Part shown: one piece after another, positions 1 to 9,156 of the stretch
Position numbering within the stretch: position 1 is the stretch's first letter
Layout of the letters: each line of letters begins with the position of its first letter
Assembly (NCBI GenBank): GCA_020631235.1
Contig: JAHDHQ010000007.1
Span: 62,001 to 126,000, forward strand
DNA length: 64,000 nt
Direction: 5' to 3'
Source: Saprospiraceae bacterium
GTDB taxonomy: Bacteria; Bacteroidota; Bacteroidia; Chitinophagales; Saprospiraceae
Notes under the pieces: model-generated
Seen by the model: the letters and a program-made list of their open reading frames with translations, nothing else
What the model was told of the DNA's origin: nothing
Databases searched by the model: none
Program-made: the position numbers and the translations under genes

Positions 1-33
1 AAGCATGTCGCAATTGCGAAATACCCGGTGAAA

Positions 34-828
34 ATGAAAAACGCACAAAGACTTTTTAATCCTAAATACACTTTAATCTTAGGATGCATGGTTGTATTAC
101 TCCAATCTTGTATGATTGAAGGACCTGCCCATAAACACAAAACATCCGCAACAAAGGAGGAAGAAAAACCCCTAAACAAGGCATCGCAAATTGCACCCAT
201 TGCATCAGAAAAAAAGTCCGAAAAAGCCATAAGTAGTACTCGTAAAGAGCTACAGAATGAAACTGACAAATCGAGTGATAGAATCCCTGCGGAAGTGAAA
301 AAAAGCATTGCTAAAGCACTTAACGTAGAAGAAAAGCAAACGGATAAAACGTCAAAAAAACCAAGTAAAACCCAGAAAAAAGTTCAATCAAAACCTGCGC
401 AGCAAAAGCCTAAGGAAACGCCCAAAAAGAAAGAAATACCAGATATTAAGCAAGTCGTAAGAAAGCCGATGATGAGCTTCGAAAAAACAAGTCATAATTT
501 TGGGCGAATCGTTGCTGGCGAGACCTTCGAAACAAGCTTTACATTTGTCAACACTGGAAATGCTCCATTGGAAATTATGAATGCATCAGCTTCGTGTGGC
601 TGCACAACACCTGTCTTTCCATTTTTGCCCATAGACCCAGGCCAAAAAGGCACCATAGGGGTACACTACGACTCAAAAGGAAAATTGGGCCAACAAAAAG
701 CTGAAATCAAATTGATTACCAATATTTCAAAGGATCCTGTCTATGTGTACCTAGATGGCGTTGTTTTAGACAAAGCGCCTGAAGACATTAAATCAGAGGA
801 GGCTTCAGCAAAAGATACCATCGACTAA
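34..828 (+). CDS. DUF1573 domain lipoprotein
   Basis: Predicted cell-envelope lipoprotein. From the ATG at 34 the protein opens with a lipoprotein signal ending in LLQSC, so the mature protein would begin at Cys27. Residues about 30-145 are a Lys/Glu/Ser/Thr-rich, probably disordered linker. The last ~110 residues form a DUF1573 Ig-like domain (HNFGRIVAGE, then FVNTGNAPLEI, then SCGCTTP). DUF1573 proteins are common in Bacteroidota, with no settled function. The frame is open to the left edge of the window and a GTG lies at 28, but ATG 34 sits directly before the signal peptide and is preferred. It converges with the adhesin gene ending at 1017; the 188-base gap shows no strong terminator hairpin. 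Confidence 0.85.
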   Translation: MKNAQRLFNPKYTLILGCMVVLLQSCMIEGPAHKHKTSATKEEEKPLNKASQIAPIASEKKSEKAISSTRKELQNETDKSSDRIPAEVKKSIAKALNVEEKQTDKTSKKPSKTQKKVQSKPAQQKPKETPKKKEIPDIKQVVRKPMMSFEKTSHNFGRIVAGETFETSFTFVNTGNAPLEIMNASASCGCTTPVFPFLPIDPGQKGTIGVHYDSKGKLGQQKAEIKLITNISKDPVYVYLDGVVLDKAPEDIKSEEASAKDTID

Positions 829-1016
829 ATATAACATTTAGTGAACCTCGCCTATAGAATCAAAATCTAGTTATTGAGGTATATTTTTCATAGAATAGAC
901 GATACATTTCAGAGAAATTAAGCCGCATTTGTATAAGCTAAACTTGTCGCTACTTTATTCCGAATACGAAGAAAAATACAGTTGTTGTTTAGATGTTTTC
1001 TCAGTTTGTTGTTATC

Positions 1017-4000
1017 CTATCGTATTAATGTAACATCTTGCGTGAAGACGTAATCTTTACCATCTTTAAACCGAATATTTGCAATGGAAACATAAACGCC
1101 CATGACTGATTGCCTTCCATTGACAGCACCATCCCAGCCATAATTGGATGCGTCTTCTGGCAAAATATCAGTAACAGAGTACACTTCATTACCCCAGCGA
1201 TCATATACTTTATAAAAGTTAATCATTTCTGCTGAGGCTCCAGCAAACACCATGATTTTTCGATCACTTTGAGGGCCAATCGGGCTAAAAATGTTCGGCA
1301 TGAAGACATCTCTTACCTCCCTTACAAATACATTAATATCATCTTCGCCAGTACACCCATTCTCATCTGTAAGTAAGACACCATATGTAGAATTCTGGAT
1401 GGGTTCGACGGTAACTGTACTGCAATCTGCTGCTAAGCAATTAGCATCTTCTACTGGCGACCAATCAAAGCTTATGATAGCTAATGCACTAGTATAGTCA
1501 GCTTCTAGTGTTGTCGACGCGTCCCCCAAATCTACAGTGATGTCATCACCAAGGTCTACGGTAATTGGGTCGGGTTCTGGAACGCTAATGATCGTGTCCA
1601 CAGAACAACTTCCTCCATTACCATCAAATACTGAAATTCTTAGATTTTCATTAGCTCTTATTTCTACACAAGAATCAATAGGCAGGGTAGGAGGAGCATT
1701 AAATAATTGGAAAGTATAATTATCTCCTGTACCACCACTTAAATTTTCTAACTGTATACAAGTTGTTTCTCCAGCACATTGTATAGGAACAATAGGTTGT
1801 ATATCGAAACTTATAGGTTCTGGTACATTTATTTCGTGCATAACTACTCTAGAACAGCCGCCTTCATCGGTTACAGTGATGGTGTATACATTCGCCGTGA
1901 GATTATTGGCACTCATATTATCCGACACATCCGGAGACCAATTATAGGTAAAATTGATTGGATCGCCTGTTCCACCTTGTGTACTGATACGTATTCTTCC
2001 ATCGGGATTCGCAGAACCTGCACAAGAAATGTCATTGGTAAACATAGAATCTATCGAAACTAAAAAAGGCAAGTTAGGTTCGTCCAAAGTAAAACTTAAT
2101 TCCTTGGTACATCCCACTTCATCCGTGACGGTTACCGTATAATCACCAGCACAAAGATCATTTCTTTCTGCACCTACAAATGGTGAAGGCGATGACCATT
2201 CTACCATTAAAACATCATTAGGGAAAGTTCCACCATTGACTACTATGTTAGCATAACCATCACAATCTCCCATACAAGGAGGATCCATAAAGATGGAGTT
2301 GTCCAGATCCAAGGTAATTTCATCTGGCCCTGGAACATTGAAAAATAAAGTGTCCGAGAAACAGCCATTGGCATCTTCAGCTACAACCCAACCCTCACCA
2401 ATAGGCAATCCATTACATTTACTTTCGACTACAAATTGTATATCACAAGTATTGAGAGACCAATAATAATTGTACTCTCCATTAGGCGTAGGTGTACCTC
2501 CGCTAGCCATTGCAGTTAACATTCCAGTTTGATCTTCATGACAAAGGACACCCATTAGATTCATGGTGTCTAGAACCAATAGGGGCGGACAGGTAAGTTC
2601 TACAAAAGTATCTGCAAAACAACCCATGTCATCCGTAATCGTGACATTGAAAATACCACAAGTTGCTGTATCAATCCTTAATGAAGTATTACCCGGAAAA
2701 TCGGCCCAAGTAGCCGTATAAGGTGCCGCTCCACCCATAGCCTGAATTTCTATAATGCCATCAGCAGAGTCTGGGCAGCTAGGGTTAGTTGTCGTGACAA
2801 TATCAAGAAAAACATCCTGTACCTCCGTTAATATGGCAGTATCTAAAGCTGTACAGCCACTATTGTTATCGATGACTTCGACATAATAGGTCCCTGCTGT
2901 AAGACCTGTGATACTTTCGGTGAGTTCGCAAAAAGAAGCATCTTCTTCCATTGTCCACTTGATGGATAAATCATCGATCGTATTATCAATCAACAAAGTA
3001 AGTCCTCCAAGCGCGCTTCCATTACATCCGATCGCACTATCTCGTTGAATATCTATATCAAAGGCGGTCGCACCAATAACTATCACACTGACAGTATCAG
3101 TACAAAAATTTTCATCAGTGACAGTAATCGTGTATGTCCCTGCGTCCGCCATATCGAAAATGTCAGTGTCGGTGACATCTGGATCCCAGTCGTACGTATA
3201 ATCACCTGTTCCTCCAGTAGCATCGATGATCACTAATCCATTGGGGTCTGTGCAACTGGTATTTGGATCTACGTTTCCACCATCGGCTATGAGTGTGTCA
3301 GGCTGCGAGATGACGATGGTTGTATCGAAAAAGCAATCAACACCAACTAAACTAGCCGACCAGTCATAGGTCCCTGCTGGTAAATTACAAACTTCAATGA
3401 TTCCGGTATCAGTATTTTCTTGATTAGTCGGAAAAGGATCTCCGTCTTGGTTGGTAAACGTAGAAAAAGCATATGGGCCTGGCTGGTTTAACTCTATATA
3501 AACACAAGCATCATTATCGCCGTGACAAAGTAACTCCGATTGTGTATACACTTGCGTTTGTATACGATCAAATAGATACGGTACATAGACCTCAATCTCC
3601 AGTGGACAACCTACAAAATCTTCAATTTCAATGATGTATAATCCCGTATCGACATCCACGTTTACAGTATCAATCCCATCTTGGAAAAAGAAAATTTCCG
3701 TGATGTCCACATCGAATAATAAGCTTGGATCATTTCCTCCATCGATAGTAAAAAATATATTGCCATCTTGAGAATCAAAGCATGTAGCAGGTGTTACTAC
3801 CAAATTATTAACTTCAATGGGTGGAGCATAAAGTTCGCAACTAGCTTCTGCCGTACATCCATTTAGATCGCTAACTGTTACTGTGTAAATACCAGAGCTG
3901 ACATCTTCAAGATCTTCACTAAATTGCAAATTTGACCAAGCGTAAGAGTAGTCAGAAGCACTCAAGGCATATCCACCTGTTACAGTGACATCGATTTGTC

Positions 4001-4856
4001 CATTAGAAAAAGGAGGTGGGCATGTTGGCTGCATTTTATCAAATTGGATGTTTATTGGACTAGCACTTTCTACCTGTACATTGTCAGAATAGTTCGTATT
4101 ATTACCATCAGTAGTTTTTATAGTATAATTGCCATTTGCCAAATTATCAAATACAGCATCTTCACCTTGATTGCTTACGATTTCTGTAGCTATAGTACTT
4201 CCTCCAGCATCGCACAATTCTACCGTATATGGTTCGGCTCCACCACAGGGTTTAAATGTTATGCTGCCACTGCTGGATCCATCATCACCACAGCTGTAAA
4301 TCGAGCCTGCTAGGTTATCACATTCAACTATAAATTTATCAATAGGGCCAACTTCAGGGAAAAAGAAACATCCGTCACAACCTGCAAACGCATTTTCTGA
4401 AGTGATTTGGATCGGTTCAATAATGTTTATAGACGAACATTCGCCGAATTGTCCTATGACGTCAAAGCAAACTTGGAAAATGCAAGTGTTGTCCGGATAG
4501 GGAGAACAAGCGCCATTTACATCAAAATAGTTGGTAATTAATATACCATTTGCTGTATTTGTTTGACCAAAACCTATTGGGCCATTAAGCATGTTTTTGT
4601 CAACTAGGCTTGCATAACTTAAAATCGTAGGGTCCCATGAAATGACTAAATCATAACCTTGAATCCCTTGACCTGAAGGAAAGTCCCACCCATTTGTTAA
4701 AAAATCAACACAAGTTTGAGAACCAAAAGCTCCAGAAATAGGACCATTTATTTGAACACTTGGTTCGAAGCCAGTGCAATCTTGGGCAATAGAATGTTGG
4801 ATGCTACAACTTAGACAAATGGATAGAATTAAATACTTAAATGACTTTAAGGACAT
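1017..4856 (-). CDS. SprB-repeat surface protein with gliding-motility (T9SS type B) C-terminal domain
   Basis: Secreted 1279-aa adhesin-like protein. It has a signal peptide (residues 1-25, ending SIAQ). Residues ~26-190 are a beta-rich region resembling a cohesin/carbohydrate-binding fold (YDLVISWDPTILSYA); this is an inference from pattern only. About eleven SprB-type repeats of ~80-100 residues follow. Each starts near a Cys, carries a Gly-Gly turn and an aromatic-Trp strand, and ends in patterns such as GTYTITVTDENFC. The last ~95 residues match the gliding-motility-associated C-terminal domain (VFMPNIFSP, YDRWGNEVY, GWDG, GVYV), a T9SS type B sorting signal. SprB of Flavobacterium is the mobile gliding adhesin, but whether this cell glides cannot be told. 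The gene is monocistronic; a promoter-like element lies 32 bases upstream. Confidence 0.88.
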   Translation of the reverse strand: MSLKSFKYLILSICLSCSIQHSIAQDCTGFEPSVQINGPISGAFGSQTCVDFLTNGWDFPSGQGIQGYDLVISWDPTILSYASLVDKNMLNGPIGFGQTNTANGILITNYFDVNGACSPYPDNTCIFQVCFDVIGQFGECSSINIIEPIQITSENAFAGCDGCFFFPEVGPIDKFIVECDNLAGSIYSCGDDGSSSGSITFKPCGGAEPYTVELCDAGGSTIATEIVSNQGEDAVFDNLANGNYTIKTTDGNNTNYSDNVQVESASPINIQFDKMQPTCPPPFSNGQIDVTVTGGYALSASDYSYAWSNLQFSEDLEDVSSGIYTVTVSDLNGCTAEASCELYAPPIEVNNLVVTPATCFDSQDGNIFFTIDGGNDPSLLFDVDITEIFFFQDGIDTVNVDVDTGLYIIEIEDFVGCPLEIEVYVPYLFDRIQTQVYTQSELLCHGDNDACVYIELNQPGPYAFSTFTNQDGDPFPTNQENTDTGIIEVCNLPAGTYDWSASLVGVDCFFDTTIVISQPDTLIADGGNVDPNTSCTDPNGLVIIDATGGTGDYTYDWDPDVTDTDIFDMADAGTYTITVTDENFCTDTVSVIVIGATAFDIDIQRDSAIGCNGSALGGLTLLIDNTIDDLSIKWTMEEDASFCELTESITGLTAGTYYVEVIDNNSGCTALDTAILTEVQDVFLDIVTTTNPSCPDSADGIIEIQAMGGAAPYTATWADFPGNTSLRIDTATCGIFNVTITDDMGCFADTFVELTCPPLLVLDTMNLMGVLCHEDQTGMLTAMASGGTPTPNGEYNYYWSLNTCDIQFVVESKCNGLPIGEGWVVAEDANGCFSDTLFFNVPGPDEITLDLDNSIFMDPPCMGDCDGYANIVVNGGTFPNDVLMVEWSSPSPFVGAERNDLCAGDYTVTVTDEVGCTKELSFTLDEPNLPFLVSIDSMFTNDISCAGSANPDGRIRISTQGGTGDPINFTYNWSPDVSDNMSANNLTANVYTITVTDEGGCSRVVMHEINVPEPISFDIQPIVPIQCAGETTCIQLENLSGGTGDNYTFQLFNAPPTLPIDSCVEIRANENLRISVFDGNGGSCSVDTIISVPEPDPITVDLGDDITVDLGDASTTLEADYTSALAIISFDWSPVEDANCLAADCSTVTVEPIQNSTYGVLLTDENGCTGEDDINVFVREVRDVFMPNIFSPIGPQSDRKIMVFAGASAEMINFYKVYDRWGNEVYSVTDILPEDASNYGWDGAVNGRQSVMGVYVSIANIRFKDGKDYVFTQDVTLIR

Positions 4857-4887
4857 GCTGTGAATTTCGGACTGTTAATTTCGGATG

Positions 4888-4895
4888 CAAATATA
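4888..4895 (-). promoter_or_regulatory. Candidate Bacteroidota -7 promoter element for the SprB-repeat gene
   Basis: On the minus strand this reads TATATTTG and continues as GCATC, a full match to the TAnnTTTG(CnnC) element of the main Bacteroidota sigma factor. It lies 32 bases before the ATG at 4856. No clear TTTG -33 box is seen at the expected spacing, so support comes from the -7 element alone. Confidence 0.5.
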
Positions 4896-5109
4896 CTCGA
4901 TTATACATCAAGTATTATTGTAACGTATAATAAAAGCTAAACGTTAATAAACATTTAAAAATTTTAATTGGTTTACTTTTTTTTAAACGTAGTTTTGATT
5001 TGTTCATGATCTTCAATATTCTAACATAAATAGTCTTAAAATAGAATGAAGTGTTGCGTAAAAGCAACTAAATAATTTTTGTAAATCTTGTATATAAAAT
5101 CGAGGACCC

Positions 5110-5835
5110 TTGTCATCACAAAATTTTAAAATAGACGGATTATCTTGTCAGGCATGTGTAAAGTATGTTACTCAAAAGTTGGAACAGGCAGATGCTTTCG
5201 AGAATATTCAAATATCTAGTGACTTAAAAGCTTTGTCGTTAGAAAGCCAGCGTTTTTGGGATGCTGCGTCTTTGAATACAATCATCGACAAAGAAAGATA
5301 CACCGTATTTGACTTGCCACAACTCATAGAAATCGATGCCCATACCCAATCAAAGGCAAGTACTTACCGGCCATTAATCATTAGTTTTCTCTTCGTGTTG
5401 CTGTTAAGTGTTTTGATGGCTTACACCTCATCTTCGCCAAGCTTTATGGATTGGATGCGCTATTTTATGGGAGTATTCTTTTTGCTGTTTAGTTTATTTA
5501 AACATTTGGATTTGAAGGGTTTTGCCTCCAGCTTTAGGATGTATGATCCGCTGGCTAAGCGATGGGGTCTTTATGCATGGATTTATCCCTTTATCGAAAC
5601 TTCGCTAGGGATAGCTTATGTAATTAATCTTAACTCAATTTTTATGAACGCGCTTACCATAGTTGTTTTGGGTATTACAACGCTGGGGGTGGTGGAGACC
5701 ATTACTCACAAACAGAAAATCCAATGTGCATGCATAGGTTCCATCTTTAATTTACCGATGTCCAAGGTCACTTTGATCGAGAACAGTACGATGATGATTA
5801 TGGCTGCTTATATGCTTATTACAGCTTTGTTTTAA
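5110..5835 (+). CDS. HMA domain fused to MauE/DoxX-like membrane domain
   Basis: 241-aa inner-membrane protein. Residues 1-75 form a heavy-metal-associated domain with the metal-binding pair in GLSCQAC (Cys13, Cys16). After a short linker come about four membrane helices (from ~residue 88) of the MauE/DoxX-like type, with a second conserved Cys pair, CAC, near residue 205, followed by FNLPMSKVTLIE. Relatives are annotated as heavy-metal-associated/MauE proteins, and a role in metal or thiol-redox handling is inferred. The start must be the TTG at 5110: a stop codon lies in frame at 5095-5097, and the HMA fold begins within the first few residues. AGGA just upstream could serve as a weak ribosome binding site. 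Its stop codon overlaps that of convergent hutI by TTAA. Confidence 0.75.
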   Translation: MSSQNFKIDGLSCQACVKYVTQKLEQADAFENIQISSDLKALSLESQRFWDAASLNTIIDKERYTVFDLPQLIEIDAHTQSKASTYRPLIISFLFVLLLSVLMAYTSSSPSFMDWMRYFMGVFFLLFSLFKHLDLKGFASSFRMYDPLAKRWGLYAWIYPFIETSLGIAYVINLNSIFMNALTIVVLGITTLGVVETITHKQKIQCACIGSIFNLPMSKVTLIENSTMMIMAAYMLITALF

Positions 5836-7085
5836 ACGATTACTTTCCCGTTTAATACGACAGAATCTATCAGTTCAGAACCATATGCATAGGGTATATA
5901 TGCAAGACTTTTAATAGGTTTTGTAATAATCAGTTGAGCTTTTTTGCCAATGTCAATGGATCCATATTGTTCAGACAACTCTAATGCGTGAGCGGCATTA
6001 ATGGTGACTGCATTAATGGCTTCCTCTGGTAATAATTTCATTTTTATACAAGCTAGGGACAGTAAAAAAGGCATGTTGCCGGATGGTGTGGAACCTGGAT
6101 TATAATCGGTTGCCAAGCAAATACCTAAGCCTTGATCGATCATATTTCTGGCCGGGGCATATGGGATATTTAAGAAGAATGATGTTCCGGGGAGCAGGGT
6201 AGGTATTGTTTTGCTTTCTTTGAGTGCATCTATTTCAGCCTGACCGGTCTCTTCTAGGTGATCCACAGATATAGCTTGATTAGCAATGCCGACTTGGACG
6301 CCTCCGGATATAGCTAATTCATTAGCGTGTATTTTGGCTTTTAAGCCATAGCTTGCAGCCTTTTTTAGGATTAAATCTGTTTCTTCTACTGTATAAAAAC
6401 CTTTATCACAAAATACATCACAATACTGGGCTAGTTGGTGTTCTGCGATGTAAGGTAGCATCTTGTGTAGGATAATATCAATGTATGCTTCACGATTTTG
6501 CTTGTATATGGTAGGGATTGCGTGAGCTCCGAGAAAAGTTGATTTAATAGGGAAGTACGGATGGTTTTTTTTCAATGCTTTGATAACTTCTAACATTTTT
6601 ATTTCAGCGTCGAAACTTAATCCATATCCACTTTTTATTTCCAAGGCTCCCGTCCCAAAAGAAATTACTTCTTTGAGTCGTTTTTCAGCATCACTATAAA
6701 GATTTTCAAAACTTGTGTTTTGCAGTTTTTTTGCAGAGTTCAATATACCACCTCCACTGGCTGCAATTTCCTCATATGATCTTCCTTTGATGCGATCTAC
6801 AAATTCGCCTTCACGAGACGTAGCAAAAACAATATGGGTATGGGAATCTACCCACGAGGGTAGGACCATTTTTCCACTGGCATCGATGACCTCTTCTGCC
6901 GATTCATAAGGGCATGTTTCTTGTGGGCCGAAAGCGACAATTTTACCATTGTCAGCGAAAATATAAGCATTTTCTATATGGTCTAAAAAAGACATCGCCT
7001 TACCCCGTTTAAATGGATAAGGACGATGATCTATGCCATAAAGAATTCTAATATTTTTAATCAAAAGCGTCTTGGGATGGGACAT
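5832..7085 (-). CDS. hutI: Imidazolonepropionase
   Basis: Third step of histidine degradation: hydrolysis of 4-imidazolone-5-propionate to N-formimino-L-glutamate, in the cytoplasm. The 417-aa length fits the family. Visible amidohydrolase motifs are VDSHTH (metal ligands His82 and His84), ALEIKSGYGL, the HANEL and SVDHLEE histidine segments, and ATDYNPGSTPSGNM with the metal-binding Asp. The ATG at 7085 is chosen because the family N-terminus begins there; a longer reading frame to 7163 adds 26 residues that run back towards the preceding gene. No other hut gene is in the window. It lies 31 bases downstream of the thioredoxin-SPOR gene, so the two are probably co-transcribed. Confidence 0.93.
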   Translation of the reverse strand: MSHPKTLLIKNIRILYGIDHRPYPFKRGKAMSFLDHIENAYIFADNGKIVAFGPQETCPYESAEEVIDASGKMVLPSWVDSHTHIVFATSREGEFVDRIKGRSYEEIAASGGGILNSAKKLQNTSFENLYSDAEKRLKEVISFGTGALEIKSGYGLSFDAEIKMLEVIKALKKNHPYFPIKSTFLGAHAIPTIYKQNREAYIDIILHKMLPYIAEHQLAQYCDVFCDKGFYTVEETDLILKKAASYGLKAKIHANELAISGGVQVGIANQAISVDHLEETGQAEIDALKESKTIPTLLPGTSFFLNIPYAPARNMIDQGLGICLATDYNPGSTPSGNMPFLLSLACIKMKLLPEEAINAVTINAAHALELSEQYGSIDIGKKAQLIITKPIKSLAYIPYAYGSELIDSVVLNGKVIV

Positions 7086-7116
7086 ATGACTAAAACATAT
7101 TTTATAAGTTAAAAAA

Positions 7117-7908
7117 TTAGTATACGATGGCGTCGTATTGATGTTTATTTCTAAGAATTTCACAAAAGCTATCCGCCTCTTCTATGGTTTGAAATTCTCC
7201 AAGTAATACTTTGTAATAAGTCTTTCCATCATTGTACTCTGTAAGTACAATCACTTGCTCTAAAAACTGTTCCTTAACGGTCTTCACTTGATCAAAAGCC
7301 TCCTTGTAATTATCATATTTGCCTATTTGTGCGTTAAACGTTCTTGATTCCATAGAGAGTTTCTCTTTATACTCTTTATAGAGATTATCCAGTTCTTTTT
7401 GTTCGCTGTTGTAACTGGCATCTTTAGGACTCACATTAGGTGAGATATTAATGACTTCTACATCATTATGTAAATGAAACTGAATCAGTGATTTTAATTT
7501 TTTCACATCCAATGTCTCCTCAATTCGATCTACCAATTTTCCTTCTTTATTGAATATTAAAATGGTAGGAAGCATTTTAATTTCAAACTGATTTTTGAGT
7601 TTGTAACCCGCTTCATCATCAATATCTACTTTGTACGAAACAAAATCGTCTGCTAATAAATTGATGATTTCTTGATTTTTAAAGGTCGTTTCATCCATCC
7701 ACTTGCATGGAGTACACCAATTAGCATAAAAATCAACGAATAGAAATTTATTTTCACCTAATGCTTTTGTTTTTGCAGCTTCAAAACTTCCCTTATAAAA
7801 AGAGACCACTGCTTCTGTTTCATTATTAGCATGTAATAATATACTTGAGCAGCTTATGAAAATCAAGAGCATTAATCTTGATAAAACTGAGGACTGGATG
7901 ATATTCAT
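7117..7908 (-). CDS. Periplasmic thioredoxin-like protein with C-terminal SPOR-like domain
   Basis: 263-aa exported protein. A signal peptide covers residues 1-28 (LMLLIFISCSSILLHA). A thioredoxin fold follows with the redox motif WCTPCKWMDE and the cis-Pro segment MLPTILIF. The C-terminal ~75 residues (FNAQIGKYDNY, YYKVLLGEF, EEADSFCEIL) look like a SPOR fold; SPOR domains usually bind denuded septal peptidoglycan. The combination suggests a thiol oxidoreductase or thiol-disulfide chaperone held at peptidoglycan, which is an inference. The ATG at 7908 immediately precedes the signal peptide; a frame extending to 7977 adds a non-signal-like prefix. It is probably co-transcribed with hutI, without an obvious functional link. 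Confidence 0.78.
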   Translation of the reverse strand: MNIIQSSVLSRLMLLIFISCSSILLHANNETEAVVSFYKGSFEAAKTKALGENKFLFVDFYANWCTPCKWMDETTFKNQEIINLLADDFVSYKVDIDDEAGYKLKNQFEIKMLPTILIFNKEGKLVDRIEETLDVKKLKSLIQFHLHNDVEVINISPNVSPKDASYNSEQKELDNLYKEYKEKLSMESRTFNAQIGKYDNYKEAFDQVKTVKEQFLEQVIVLTEYNDGKTYYKVLLGEFQTIEEADSFCEILRNKHQYDAIVY

Positions 7909-8111
7909 ATTAAAATATTTAGAGATATGTATCAAATTGATTTGCATTTGATTACTTGGATGCAAGAAGTGTGCCAATATATTATTGCAAAGTTTAATAT
8001 GTTGTTAAAAGGTCTTAATGACTTGTGAAATAAGCTCACCAAAAAAGCGCAAAGCCTTTAGTTAACTGAAAAAGCTTTAGTAACTTGGCGCCTCTTTAAA
8101 AAAGACGAGTA

Positions 8112-9107
8112 ATGAGAAGAGCTGCAATAACCGGAGTAGGGAAATATTTGCCCGAAGGAGTGCTAACAAATCAAGACCTAGAAAAAATGGTCGACACGAA
8201 TGATGAATGGATAACTTCCCGGACAGGCATAAAGCAAAGACATATCTTAAGAGATAAAGACAAAGCAACCACCTTTATGGCCACAAAGGCGGTAGAACAA
8301 TTAATCGAAAAGACAAAGCTTGATCCTAAAGAAATAGATTTAATCATCACTGGGACAGTGACTGCGGATATGCGCTTTCCTGATACCTCTAATCAAGTTG
8401 CTGCTAATATTGGAGCTACAAATGCTTTTGGTTATGATATAAATGCTGCTTGTAGTGGGTTTTTGTATTCCTTAGCTACAGCTTCCAGCTTTATTCAGTC
8501 AGGGATGTACAAGAAAATAGTGGTGATTGGAGCGGATACCATGTCATCGATTGTTGATTATACAAATCGTGCTACCTGCATTATTTTTGGAGATGGTGCC
8601 GCTGCAGTTTTGTTGGAAGCACAAGAAGATGGCCTAGGTGTCATAGACCAGGTTTTAAGAGGAGATGGAACAGGCATGCAATATTTACACCTTAAATTAG
8701 GTGGATCTTTGAATGAAGTAACTAGAGACAATGTAGATTCTCCTGATAAGTATCTTTTTCAAGATGGTCGTCCAGTGTTTAAGCGTGCTGTTACTGGTAT
8801 GGCTACCACCATCAAAGAAGTAATGCAGCGTAACCAGTTAAGTCAGGAAGATATACAATGGGTGGTGCCTCATCAGGCAAATAAAAGGATCATTAATGCT
8901 GTAGCAGATCAATTAGATTTTCCGCATGAAAGAGTAATGATGGTCATTGAAAATTATGGAAATACAACATCCGCCACGATTCCATTGTGTTTAGCGGATT
9001 ATGAAAGTAAGTTAAGAAAGGGCGATAATTTAATTATTACGGCGTTTGGCGGAGGGTTTACATGGGGATCCTTGTATTTGAAATGGGCATATGATGGAAA
9101 TGCTTAG
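8112..9107 (+). CDS. fabH: 3-oxoacyl-ACP synthase III (KAS III)
   Basis: Condenses acetyl-CoA (or a branched acyl-CoA) with malonyl-ACP to start fatty acid synthesis. The 331-aa length is normal for the family. The catalytic triad is intact: Cys114 in NAACSGF, His254 in VPHQANKRI and Asn284 in ENYGNTTSA. The C-terminal GGGFTWGS loop is typical. Bacteroidota make many iso-branched fatty acids, so branched primers are plausible but not shown by the sequence. The usual partners plsX and rpmF are not beside it; efp, accB and accC follow on the same strand. Confidence 0.95.
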   Translation: MRRAAITGVGKYLPEGVLTNQDLEKMVDTNDEWITSRTGIKQRHILRDKDKATTFMATKAVEQLIEKTKLDPKEIDLIITGTVTADMRFPDTSNQVAANIGATNAFGYDINAACSGFLYSLATASSFIQSGMYKKIVVIGADTMSSIVDYTNRATCIIFGDGAAAVLLEAQEDGLGVIDQVLRGDGTGMQYLHLKLGGSLNEVTRDNVDSPDKYLFQDGRPVFKRAVTGMATTIKEVMQRNQLSQEDIQWVVPHQANKRIINAVADQLDFPHERVMMVIENYGNTTSATIPLCLADYESKLRKGDNLIITAFGGGFTWGSLYLKWAYDGNA

Positions 9108-9126
9108 ATAAGATGTCCTAATTGGC

Positions 9127-9134
9127 TATATTTG
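9127..9134 (+). promoter_or_regulatory. Candidate -7 promoter element for efp-accB-accC
   Basis: TATATTTG matches the Bacteroidota TAnnTTTG element and is followed by GCGC. It lies 22 bases before the efp ATG, in the 49-base gap after fabH. This suggests that efp-accBC can be transcribed independently of fabH. No good -33 box is visible. Confidence 0.45.
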
Positions 9135-9156
9135 CGCTCATTAAAATTTTAAATAA

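Noticed and set aside
829-1016. Terminator or RNA gene in the gap between the DUF1573 and SprB-repeat genes
   Set aside because: Only a 5-bp ACCTC/GAGGT pairing with a long loop and no T-run; nothing tRNA-like.
1291-4313. Plus-strand open frames opposite the SprB-repeat gene
   Set aside because: Low-complexity shadows of the minus-strand gene with no family resemblance.
5053-5068. Small inverted repeat GTTGC/GCAAC upstream of the HMA-MauE gene as an operator
   Set aside because: Only five base pairs with a six-base loop; too short to support a call in AT-rich DNA.
7086-7163. N-terminal extension of hutI by 26 codons
   Set aside because: The extension is not family-like and overlaps the previous gene's end; the ATG at 7085 gives the normal HutI length.
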